Source: JAKJGV01 sp964617565
Lineage (GTDB): Bacteria > Verrucomicrobiota > Kiritimatiellia > CAIQIC01 > JAGNIJ01
DNA length: 28,487 nucleotides
Direction of reading: 5' to 3'
Assembly (NCBI GenBank): GCA_964617565.1
Contig: CAZTYH010000040.1
Location: forward strand, 1 to 28,487
The translations under genes were made by a program, and so were the position numbers. Positions 7,872-15,399 of the stretch are shown piece after piece. The notes beneath the pieces are model-generated. The model was not told where the DNA came from, searched no databases, and saw only the letters and a list, made by a program, of their open reading frames with translations. The first letter of the stretch is position 1, and each line of letters opens with the position of its first letter.

Positions 7872-9563
7872 ATGAAAGCGCTGTGGTATTTCATTAAGAG
7901 CTACTTCGCCATCCTCGTGGTCGGCCTTGTGTACGCATGGTCGGCGGGCGCGATCCTGGTGTACCGCAACCGCCAGACGCCGCCGGATGCCGTCGTGCTG
8001 CGCATCGGCCACTGGCAGCTTGAAGCGAGCGTGCGGGACGCGATCAACGAGATGGCTGAACGCTACCGTGAAGTTCATCCGAACGTGTACGTAGTGCAGG
8101 ATGCGATTCCCGAGGGCGTGTACGGGCAATGGGTGAGCACGCAACTCCTCGGCGGCACGGCGCCGGATATCGTGCAGGTGGGGGCGATGCTGCCGCCGAA
8201 TATCTGGTTGTCTTATTACAACCGCTACTTCATTCCCCTCAGCCGCGAAGTGAACCGGCCGAACCCGTACAACAAGAGTACGGAGCTGGAAGGAACTGCG
8301 TTGCGGCAGACGTACAAGGACGGCATGCGCACGGCGTACGTGGACGAGATGCAGGAGTACATGAGCATTCCGCTCTCTCAGTTCGGCGTCCGCATTTTCT
8401 ACAACAAGGACATGCTGAAGCGGCTGACGGGGCTGGACGAGGCGCCGGAAGATTACCGGGAATTCCTCGCGGCGTGCGAGAAGATCGCTTCGCAGAAGGA
8501 CGAGCGGGGCAACAACTATATCCCCATCGCGGGGTCGCAGTATCATTTCTCGATGTGGGATCCGATGATGTTCGATCCGCTGACCTACGGCGCGGTGCGC
8601 AAGGCGGACTTCAATCGCGACGGCTTTGTCGGCAACGACGAGTTGTACACGGCGATCAAGACCGGACGCCTGAGCATGAAATTCCCGCCGTTCGAGGCGA
8701 AATTCCGGATGCTTCGCGAGGTCACCGACCATTTCCAGACCGGCTACACCGGGTTAACGCGTGATGAAGCGGTCTTCCTTTTCGCCCAGCAGAAAGCGGT
8801 ATTCATGACCACCGGCACGTGGGATGCGCGCAGTCTCCAGGCGCAGGCGGAGGGCCGCTTCGAGGTGGGCGTGATGGATTTTCCTGTGCCTGCGCCGGAC
8901 GATCCGTATTACGGTCCGATCGTGGAGGGCCGCAACTACGAGCGGCCCGGCGGCGGCTTCTCTTTTGGAATCACGCGCACGAGCAAGAATCCGGAGCTGG
9001 CGCTCGACTTCCTGCTGTTCATGGCTTCGCAGCAGCAGAACGAGGAGTTGAACCGGGTCATCGGCTGGATTCCCTGCATTCTCGGCACGGAGATGGATCC
9101 GATGCTGGAGGCTTTTGCGCCGCATCTTGAAGGGGTGTACGGCGCGTTCCCGATCTGGCTGGGCGGCGAGACGGGCGTCAAGTGGCAGCAGCTCTATTCC
9201 CTGTACCAGGTCAACCAGATTTCCTATGACGACTTTGTGAGCCAATTCGAGCCGTTTTACCAGGAGCAGGGATACAAGGACTTCCTTGAACAGCAGCGAG
9301 ATTGGCGGCGCGGCATGCACCAGAACGAGCGCTTCCTGGCGGGCATTCGCGCGCGGGCCCTGGCGTCGGAGGGCGACGACGCAACCTCCGCGTGGGTGAA
9401 GTATCGCGCACTTACGACCTCGCGGCAGATCTGGGCCGAACTGGGACACAACCGACAAATGCGATTGATTGATCAGGGGCCGGACCTCGATGCGGTGGGC
9501 CCTTACGAATACAGCCCAGCGATACTGAAGAAGATCCGGGCGCGGATTAAGAAAGAGAAATGA
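7872..9563 (+). CDS. ABC transporter substrate-binding protein, family 1 (sugar type), membrane-anchored
   Basis: A 563-residue extracellular solute-binding protein of the carbohydrate uptake (CUT1, MalE-like) class. The N-terminal hydrophobic stretch (about residues 8-30) has no lipobox and no clear cleavage site, so it probably stays as a membrane anchor. The binding-protein core begins at VLRIGHWQLEASVRDAINEM and includes GGTAPDIVQVG, typical of the family. Residues 246-257 (DFNRDGFVGNDE) fit an EF-hand loop perfectly: D1, N3, D5, G6, V8, E12. The C-terminal region after about residue 460 is longer than usual for the family. The stop codon overlaps the next start (ATGA), implying translational coupling with the fused permease. 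The substrate is probably a sugar or oligosaccharide, but this is family-level inference. Confidence 0.85.
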   Translation: MKALWYFIKSYFAILVVGLVYAWSAGAILVYRNRQTPPDAVVLRIGHWQLEASVRDAINEMAERYREVHPNVYVVQDAIPEGVYGQWVSTQLLGGTAPDIVQVGAMLPPNIWLSYYNRYFIPLSREVNRPNPYNKSTELEGTALRQTYKDGMRTAYVDEMQEYMSIPLSQFGVRIFYNKDMLKRLTGLDEAPEDYREFLAACEKIASQKDERGNNYIPIAGSQYHFSMWDPMMFDPLTYGAVRKADFNRDGFVGNDELYTAIKTGRLSMKFPPFEAKFRMLREVTDHFQTGYTGLTRDEAVFLFAQQKAVFMTTGTWDARSLQAQAEGRFEVGVMDFPVPAPDDPYYGPIVEGRNYERPGGGFSFGITRTSKNPELALDFLLFMASQQQNEELNRVIGWIPCILGTEMDPMLEAFAPHLEGVYGAFPIWLGGETGVKWQQLYSLYQVNQISYDDFVSQFEPFYQEQGYKDFLEQQRDWRRGMHQNERFLAGIRARALASEGDDATSAWVKYRALTTSRQIWAELGHNRQMRLIDQGPDLDAVGPYEYSPAILKKIRARIKKEK

Positions 9564-11623
9564 ACCCGAAAGCCGTCAAGCTCAACCAGGTCAAGCATCA
9601 TTGGGAGATTTATCTCTTCATCATCCCGACCGTGATCCTGATCGGGCTTTTCCAGTATTATCCCGCCAGCAGCGGCATCTTTCACAGTTTTTTCCGGTGG
9701 AATGGTTCCGACATCTCCGAATTCCGCGGGCTGGAAAACTACATAGACCTGCTGAAGAACTCGGAGTTCTGGAACTCGTTCAAGCTGGCTTTCATTCTCG
9801 GCGCGTGGAATGTGCTGAAGATGATCCCGGCGCTGTTCGTCGCGGTGGCCATTCACCGGTGCAAGAGCGATCGCATGCAGTTCCTGTACCGCACGCTGTT
9901 CGTCGTGCCGATGGTGATTCCCGGGCTGGTGGTGGTCTTGATCTGGCGTTCGTTTTTCTTCGAGGCGACGGCGGGATATCTCAATAAGTTTCTTCTATGG
10001 TCCGGACTTTTCGACGTGCTGGCGCGGCTCGACAGTTTCCTGGGGTGGGGCGGTGTCTTTGTTCCGGGTCGCATGCCGGCGTGGCTCGGTGATCCGAAGC
10101 TGATCATTGCGGCGTGCATCGTGTGGGGTTTCCCCTGGGTCGGATCGTTTGCCGTGCTGACGCACCTGGCGAAACTGCAGAGCATTCCGAAAGACATTTA
10201 CGAGGCGGCCGAGATTGACGGAGTAGGTTGGTGGACCAAGTTCACGAAGGTGGAGCTTCCGTTGATCATGGGATCCATTTACCTGCTGCTCGTTTTTGTG
10301 ATTATTGACACGATCAAGGACGCGGGCATGATTCTCGCGCTTGCCGGCATTCAGGGCGGCCCGGGAGGGCGTGCCACCGTGCCCGCATTGTTCATGATTC
10401 GCAAGGCGTTTCTCGATCAGCAGATGGGCTACGCCTGCGCAGTAGGCATCATCCTGACCATTGTCGTGATGATCCTTCAGAAATTCAGCACGCTGATCAT
10501 GGATCCTGAGTCCATGAAAGGTCGGCAACGCGTCGTATTCCGCGGCCTGATGATCCTTCTGGCTGCCGCGTTCCTGTTGTGGCGCTTTGCCGGGGACGGG
10601 GTGCAGAACCTCACGGTGGTGGCGATTCTGCTGGTGATCTTTTCACTGCCGTATGAATGGCTGCGCCGGTTGATCCCGGAAAGAAAACAGGCGGTTTCCA
10701 CGCACCATGGCAGCGTGTCTCCGATGGGCGAGAGCCCGGGCGACCGCTACATGCGGCGGGCATTCGAACGGCACAGCGATCCCGTCTACCGGGCGTTCGC
10801 GGCGCTGGGCGCCTGGTTCCTGCGCTTCACGAAACACGCCTATATCTGGCTCGTACTCGCTTTCGCGTTCCTGCCGCTTTACCTGATGATCATCGTGAGC
10901 GTGAAGAGCAACGAGCAGTTCTACCTCTCTCCCGCCACCGTCACGCAGCCGATGTTCTGGGAGAACTGGCGCACGGCCTGGGAGATGGTGACACCGACGG
11001 TCGCGAACAGCCTCTTCATCTCCACCAGTTCCACGTTGCTCACGCTGGGACTGGCGCTCTGCGGCGCGTATTTCTTCGCGCGATTGCGCATGCCGGCATC
11101 CGGTTTTCTCTGGAACGCTCTGCTGATCATGATGATGATGCCGGCGATCGCGAACCTCGTGCCGTTGTTCATCCTGCTGCGCGATATGAACCTGCTGAAT
11201 ACCCTCGCGGCGCTGATCATTGTCGGCGCGTCCGGCGGCCAGATCTTCGGCATCTTCGTGCTGAGGAACTTCATACAGGATACGCCGCAGGACCTCTTCG
11301 AGGCGGCCGAGATCGACGGGGCAAACCACTTCCAGCAGGTGAAGATGATCGTGATTCCGCTGTCCGGTCCGATCCTCGGGACGGTCGGCGTGATGCACTT
11401 CATCGCCGCGTGGAATGACTTCGTGTTGCCGTTGATCGTGATGCGCGACCACGCGCGCCTGCCGGTGATGGTGCAGTTGCTCCGCATGGCGGGCGAGTAC
11501 ATCAAGCTCTGGGGTCCGCTCATGGCAGGTTACGCGATCGCCAGCATCCCGATCATCATCCTCTTCGTCTTCTCCATGAAGCTCTTCATCCGCGGCCTGA
11601 CCGAGGGCGCGGTGAAGGGGTAA
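9560..11623 (+). CDS. Fused ABC sugar permease (MalF-like plus MalG-like halves in one chain)
   Basis: A 687-residue integral membrane protein that contains two complete binding-protein-dependent permease domains. The first half carries the EAA loop as YEAAEIDGVGWWTKFTKVEL (about residues 214-233). The second carries FEAAEIDGANHFQQVKMIVI (about 578-597) and the MalG-like start WLVLAFAFLPLYLMIIVSVK (about 433-452). Between them are two extra hydrophobic helices (about 325-370) and a charged cytosolic linker (about 375-425). Usual CUT1 permeases are two separate proteins of about 290 residues each; this chain holds both. The start overlaps the binding-protein stop by four bases. Each EAA loop should dock one subunit of an ATPase dimer, but no ATP-binding subunit is encoded here, so a shared MsmK/UgpC-type ATPase elsewhere is likely. 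Confidence 0.9.
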   Translation: MNPKAVKLNQVKHHWEIYLFIIPTVILIGLFQYYPASSGIFHSFFRWNGSDISEFRGLENYIDLLKNSEFWNSFKLAFILGAWNVLKMIPALFVAVAIHRCKSDRMQFLYRTLFVVPMVIPGLVVVLIWRSFFFEATAGYLNKFLLWSGLFDVLARLDSFLGWGGVFVPGRMPAWLGDPKLIIAACIVWGFPWVGSFAVLTHLAKLQSIPKDIYEAAEIDGVGWWTKFTKVELPLIMGSIYLLLVFVIIDTIKDAGMILALAGIQGGPGGRATVPALFMIRKAFLDQQMGYACAVGIILTIVVMILQKFSTLIMDPESMKGRQRVVFRGLMILLAAAFLLWRFAGDGVQNLTVVAILLVIFSLPYEWLRRLIPERKQAVSTHHGSVSPMGESPGDRYMRRAFERHSDPVYRAFAALGAWFLRFTKHAYIWLVLAFAFLPLYLMIIVSVKSNEQFYLSPATVTQPMFWENWRTAWEMVTPTVANSLFISTSSTLLTLGLALCGAYFFARLRMPASGFLWNALLIMMMMPAIANLVPLFILLRDMNLLNTLAALIIVGASGGQIFGIFVLRNFIQDTPQDLFEAAEIDGANHFQQVKMIVIPLSGPILGTVGVMHFIAAWNDFVLPLIVMRDHARLPVMVQLLRMAGEYIKLWGPLMAGYAIASIPIIILFVFSMKLFIRGLTEGAVKG

Positions 11624-11686
11624 ATAGAGAAACCTGAAACCTGAGTTTGTTCAAGAAAAGGCAGGCTTTCCTGGCGTTGCCCCGAC

Positions 11687-11715
11687 TTGTAACTTTTCCA
11701 TGCCTCCGGTAGAGT
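11687..11715 (+). promoter_or_regulatory. Candidate promoter of the pur operon
   Basis: TTGTAA (11687-11692) and TAGAGT (11710-11715) are separated by 17 bases. Each matches the sigma-70 consensus at four of six positions. The same TAGAGT -10 with a 17-base spacer recurs ahead of the STAS operon at 24277-24305. Confidence 0.35.
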
Positions 11716-11731
11716 CCGAGGCTTACTCGGA
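11715..11731 (+). promoter_or_regulatory. Inverted repeat overlapping the purD ribosome site
   Basis: TCCGAG, a five-base loop GCTTA, and CTCGGA form a 6-bp hairpin. The right arm shares bases with the GGAGG (11729-11733) that serves the purD start at 11742. It could limit translation initiation as RNA or act as an operator in DNA. It overlaps the end of the candidate -10, so only one of the two readings may be right. Confidence 0.35.
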
Positions 11732-11741
11732 GGAGCGTCGG

Positions 11742-13016
11742 ATGGCAGAGCGGAAAATACTGATTGTGGGCGGGGGTGGGCGCGAACATACACTCGCCTG
11801 GAAACTGGCGAATGACAGCGGTAAACCCCGTGTTTACTGCGCGCCGGGGAACGCGGGCACCGCGCGGGTGGCGACCAACGTGGGCATCGCTGCGACCGAC
11901 ATCGGCGCGCTCGTGAAGTGGGCGATGGCGGAGCGTCCGCATCTGACGGTGGTGGGCCCGGAAGCGCCGCTCTGCGAGGGAATCGTGGATAGTTTTTCTG
12001 CCGAGGGACTGCGGGTATTCGGTCCCTCCCGTGCGGCCGCGATGCTGGAAGGCAGCAAATCTTTCGCGAAAGAGATCATGCAATCAGCGGGCGTTCCCAC
12101 CGCGAAGGCGGCTCGATTTTGCGATGCAAACGAGGCGAAGGCCTATCTTCGAAAACAGGGTGCGCCGGTGGTGGTGAAGGCCGACGGGTTGGCGGCGGGG
12201 AAAGGGGTCACGGTGGCGGCCACGCTGGAGGAAGCCGAAGCCGCCGTGGATGCGTCGCTCGTGACGCGCGAATTCGGCAAAGCGGGCAACACGGTTTTGA
12301 TCGAGGAGTGCCTGCAGGGCGAGGAGGCCTCGATACTCGCCCTGGTGGACGGGCGCACGATCGTACCGCTCTCTTCGGCGCAGGATCACAAGCGCGTGTT
12401 CGACCGGGATGAAGGTCCGAACACGGGCGGCATGGGCGCGTATTCGCCGGCGCCGGTGGTCAAGGATAGCTGGTGGCCATTCATCCGGCGCGAAGTGCTG
12501 GAGAAAACGGTGGTCGAACTTAACCGGCGCGGAATCGTTTATCGCGGCGTGCTGTATGCGGGATTGATGATGACGCAGGACGGGCCGAAAGTGCTGGAGT
12601 TCAACTGCCGGTTCGGCGACCCGGAAACGCAGGCGGTGATTCCGAGGCTTGCGTGCGATCTGCTGCCAGCGCTGGATGCTTGCGTGGACGGTACACTGAG
12701 CGAAGATCTGGTGCGGTGGAAAAATGAGGCGAGTGTGTGCGTGGTAATGGCCGCCGGTGGTTATCCCGGGAAGTACGCCAGGGGCGATGAGATCACGGGG
12801 CTGGATCGCGCCGGCGCGATGAGTGATGTAATGGTGTTTCATGCGGGTACCGCGGAGAAGCAGGGGCGCGTGGTGACAGCCGGCGGCCGGGTGCTGGGCG
12901 TGACAGCGTTGGGTCGCGACCTGCGCGCAGCAATCGGGCTCGCGTACCAGGCCTGCGGCCACATAAAATTCAACAGCGCGCATTATCGCAAAGATATAGG
13001 CTGGAGAGCGATTTAG
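11742..13016 (+). CDS. purD: Phosphoribosylamine--glycine ligase (GAR synthetase)
   Basis: A 424-residue protein of standard PurD length. It joins glycine to 5-phosphoribosylamine with ATP, the second step of de novo purine synthesis, in the cytoplasm. Visible signatures are the N-terminal ILIVGGGGREHTLAWKL, the VVGPEAPLCEGIVD segment, the ATP-grasp part VVVKADGLAAGKGV, the DHKRVFDRDEGPNTGGMGAY stretch, and LEFNCRFGDPETQ near the metal site. I chose the ATG at 11742 because GGAGGAG lies upstream (11729-11735) and the Rossmann-like start then begins at once; an in-frame ATG at 11700 lacks a ribosome site. purE follows after 19 bases. The gene heads an operon whose last ORF makes glycine, PurD's substrate. 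Confidence 0.96.
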   Translation: MAERKILIVGGGGREHTLAWKLANDSGKPRVYCAPGNAGTARVATNVGIAATDIGALVKWAMAERPHLTVVGPEAPLCEGIVDSFSAEGLRVFGPSRAAAMLEGSKSFAKEIMQSAGVPTAKAARFCDANEAKAYLRKQGAPVVVKADGLAAGKGVTVAATLEEAEAAVDASLVTREFGKAGNTVLIEECLQGEEASILALVDGRTIVPLSSAQDHKRVFDRDEGPNTGGMGAYSPAPVVKDSWWPFIRREVLEKTVVELNRRGIVYRGVLYAGLMMTQDGPKVLEFNCRFGDPETQAVIPRLACDLLPALDACVDGTLSEDLVRWKNEASVCVVMAAGGYPGKYARGDEITGLDRAGAMSDVMVFHAGTAEKQGRVVTAGGRVLGVTALGRDLRAAIGLAYQACGHIKFNSAHYRKDIGWRAI

Positions 13017-13035
13017 ACCGGAAAGGAAACGACAC

Positions 13036-13560
13036 ATGAAAAGAACAGCCGGTGGTTCACCTCAGGTAGTTGTCCTTATGGGCAGCGATTCGGATTGGCC
13101 TGTCATGCAGGAAACGGTCCGCACGCTGGAGAGTTTTGACGTGAAGTGTGATGTAGGGGTGTTGTCCGCCCACCGCACGCCGGAGCGCGCAACGGCGGTG
13201 GCGTCGGATTCGGCGGGGCGCGGGGTGAAAGTGATTATTGCGGCGGCGGGCAGCGCAGCACATCTCGCGGGCGTGCTCGCGGCGCACACGACGCTGCCCG
13301 TAATCGGCGTGCCGATGAAGGGTGGGGCGCTGGACGGCCTGGATGCGCTGCTTTCGACGGTGCAGATGCCGGCTGGAATCCCGGTGGCGACGGTGGCGCT
13401 GGGCAAGGCGGGCGCGGTGAACGCGGCGCTTCTGGCGGTACAGATTCTTGCATTGAGCGACACGCGCCTCGCAAAAATGCTGCTGGCGCACAAGCAATCG
13501 CTGAAGCGCAAGGTGGATGAAGCCAACAAACGGCTGCGCGCGGATCGGGAGAAAATATAA
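13036..13560 (+). CDS. purE: N5-carboxyaminoimidazole ribonucleotide mutase
   Basis: A 174-residue PurE, catalysing conversion of N5-CAIR to CAIR in purine synthesis. Signatures are VVVLMGSDSDWPVMQ at the N-terminus, SAHRTPERA with the conserved His, and the loop AAAGSAAHLAGVLAAHTTLP. The GSDSDW motif and length fit class I PurE, which needs PurK; no purK lies in this window. AAAGGAAA precedes the ATG. The stop codon TAA shares its last base with the next start (TAATG), so translation is probably coupled. Homo-octameric assembly is known for the family. Confidence 0.95.
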   Translation: MKRTAGGSPQVVVLMGSDSDWPVMQETVRTLESFDVKCDVGVLSAHRTPERATAVASDSAGRGVKVIIAAAGSAAHLAGVLAAHTTLPVIGVPMKGGALDGLDALLSTVQMPAGIPVATVALGKAGAVNAALLAVQILALSDTRLAKMLLAHKQSLKRKVDEANKRLRADREKI

Positions 13561-14813
13561 TGAAGTTCCGAGTTGTCGTTGCGGGATTTCTGCTCTGCGC
13601 TCTCATGGCGCGCGCGGAAGAGGAAGCGGGCCGTGCCCCGAGCCTTGTTGCGTGTGTGACGGAATTGGCGAAGGTCCTGGAACGATATGGTCTGGCGCCG
13701 GATGCGGCCCGTGCATGCGAAGAGGCGATGAGGGCCATCGTGATTCAGGCCGATCCGGGCGGCGGTCTGTATACCGCGGAGGATGCGGAGCGCCTGGAGG
13801 CCGCGGCGCGCGGGCGTGTGTTCCATGCGGGCATAAAAGTTTCCGCCACCAACGGGCAGATGGTTGTCGTTGAGATCGCGGCGGAATCGGGGGCTGAGCA
13901 GGCCGGCATCCAGCCGGGCGAGACGATCGAAACCCTTGATCGCGGAAGTGTTTCCGGCATGAAGGCGAGCGATCTCGCCGAATTGCTGCGCAGTACCGCG
14001 AATGTTCCGGTTTTGCTTGGGGTCAAGGGGACGAACGGCGAGGTGCGCGATGTAGAGGTGCCGTTGACGGTCGGCAGCGCGCCGGCGGTTGATCTTGCCG
14101 AAGACCTCCCGACGGGAATTGCTTATGTCAGATTGAACGGGCTTTTTGAAAAATCCGATCGCGAAATCATTTCCACGCTCCGGCGGTGGGTCGGCACGAG
14201 CACATACGGGCTTGTCCTTGATCTGCGCGGAGCGGACGGAGCAGATGTGGATGCGGCCGCGGCGGTGGCCAGCCTGTTCAGCCAGGAGGGCGCGCTGCTT
14301 TTCTCGCTTCGCGATACGCAGGACCAGGATATTGCGGTTTACAAGGCGCGTCCGGCGTTTCGCATGGATTTGCCCACGATGGTGCTGGTGGATGGCCGGA
14401 CATCGGGCGCCGCTGAAGCGCTGGCCGCGGCGCTCGCCGGCAGCGCCCGGGGGGTGATGTTGATCGGCGATGTCACGCAGGGCGATCCGTTGATAAGGGA
14501 GTTCCTGGATTTCTCCGGCGACTTGAAGCTGCACATCGCGACGCGCAAGCTGGTGGTGGCTGATGGAATAACTTATACCGGGCGGGAGGGGGTCAAACCC
14601 CATCTCGCCGCCACACCGGAGATGACTCCGGATTATGAACCCGAAATGCCCGAGGAAGAGGCAAGCAAGATTACCGATGAAGAGCGGGAAGACCGGCGTT
14701 TGAGAGATCGCGTCCGTGGCGATTCGGTTTTGCGCCGGGCCGTTGACCTGCTGCAGGGATTGAGGGCACTGAACATTGGCACAACCCGAACCCCAGAAAC
14801 TGCTGCGCGTTGA
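13560..14813 (+). CDS. PDZ/S41 (CtpA-like) periplasmic protein, probably catalytically inactive
   Basis: A 417-residue protein with a signal peptide (MKFRVVVAGFLLCALMARA). It has a PDZ domain (about residues 80-165, with GAEQAGIQPGETIETLD) and a tail-specific-protease fold (about 180-360, with GIAYVRLNGLFEKSD and GLVLDLRGADGAD). The nucleophile region, normally (A)SASE or ASAAE, reads TSGAAE here (281-286): the position three before Glu is Gly283, although Ser282 is adjacent. The general-base Lys of the GxxTFGKG motif is replaced: the stretch reads GDVTQGDP with Asp309 in its place. Both catalytic positions are therefore altered. It sits in the purine operon, overlapping purE by one base and tsaC by 38. 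A non-enzymatic, peptide-binding periplasmic role is inference. Confidence 0.75.
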   Translation: MKFRVVVAGFLLCALMARAEEEAGRAPSLVACVTELAKVLERYGLAPDAARACEEAMRAIVIQADPGGGLYTAEDAERLEAAARGRVFHAGIKVSATNGQMVVVEIAAESGAEQAGIQPGETIETLDRGSVSGMKASDLAELLRSTANVPVLLGVKGTNGEVRDVEVPLTVGSAPAVDLAEDLPTGIAYVRLNGLFEKSDREIISTLRRWVGTSTYGLVLDLRGADGADVDAAAAVASLFSQEGALLFSLRDTQDQDIAVYKARPAFRMDLPTMVLVDGRTSGAAEALAAALAGSARGVMLIGDVTQGDPLIREFLDFSGDLKLHIATRKLVVADGITYTGREGVKPHLAATPEMTPDYEPEMPEEEASKITDEEREDRRLRDRVRGDSVLRRAVDLLQGLRALNIGTTRTPETAAR

Positions 14814-15399
14814 TCCGCTGCATCCGGACGGGTCCATCGTTCTTCGCGCTGCGGAATTGCTGAAGCGCGGTGAATTGATCGTTTTGCCCACCGAAACGGT
14901 GTATGGATTGGCGGCGGATCCCCGCAGGCAGGAGGCGGTGGAGCGGATTTACCGCGTCAAGGGACGACCGGAGTCCAAGGAGATTGCGTTGCTTGCCGCG
15001 GATGCCGTCCAGGTTGAACAGGTGGGGGGCGTTCTGAGTGAAGCAGCACGGCGGTTGGCTGAACGTTATTGGCCGGGACCGCTGACGCTGGTGGTTCCGG
15101 TGGGCGAGGAATATAAGGGGTTTCGTGTGCCGGACTTCGAGGTCGCGCGCGCCGTAATTAGAAGCGCGGGGTCGGTGCTCGCGGTGACGAGCGCGAACCG
15201 GAGCGATGAGCCACCCGCGCGTTGCGCGGAGGATGCAGTCCGCGCGTTGGGGGAATCGAGCGTTGCGCTGGTTCTCGATGCGGGACCGTCGCCGGGCGGC
15301 GTGCCGAGTACGGTGGTGAAAGTAATTGGAGATAAAGTTGAGGTTTTGAGAGAAGGGGCGATTGCGAAAGCCGATATCGCCGCAGTAACGGAAAGATGA
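14776..15399 (+). CDS. tsaC: Threonylcarbamoyl-AMP synthase (YrdC/TsaC type)
   Basis: A 207-residue protein of the Sua5/YciO/YrdC family, short form without the C-terminal Sua5 domain. It makes threonylcarbamoyl-AMP from Thr, bicarbonate and ATP for t6A37 of ANN-decoding tRNAs. Motifs: VLPTETVYGLAADP, IYRVKGRPESKEIALL (the KGRP substrate loop), RYWPGPLTLVVP and VTSANRSDEPPA. The start is a TTG at 14776, preceded by TGAGGG at about nine bases; no in-frame ATG exists before the conserved core. It overlaps the S41 gene by 38 bases in another frame and the next ORF by four (ATGA). The order tsaC - LMW phosphatase - rpiB - glyA resembles the Bacillus ywlC-ywlE-ywlF-glyA region. Confidence 0.9.
   Translation: MAQPEPQKLLRVDPLHPDGSIVLRAAELLKRGELIVLPTETVYGLAADPRRQEAVERIYRVKGRPESKEIALLAADAVQVEQVGGVLSEAARRLAERYWPGPLTLVVPVGEEYKGFRVPDFEVARAVIRSAGSVLAVTSANRSDEPPARCAEDAVRALGESSVALVLDAGPSPGGVPSTVVKVIGDKVEVLREGAIAKADIAAVTER

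Noticed and set aside
13062..14891. Long minus-strand open frame (609 codons)
   Set aside because: Antisense to purE, the S41-like gene and tsaC, all of which show family motifs; no motif in the antisense product.
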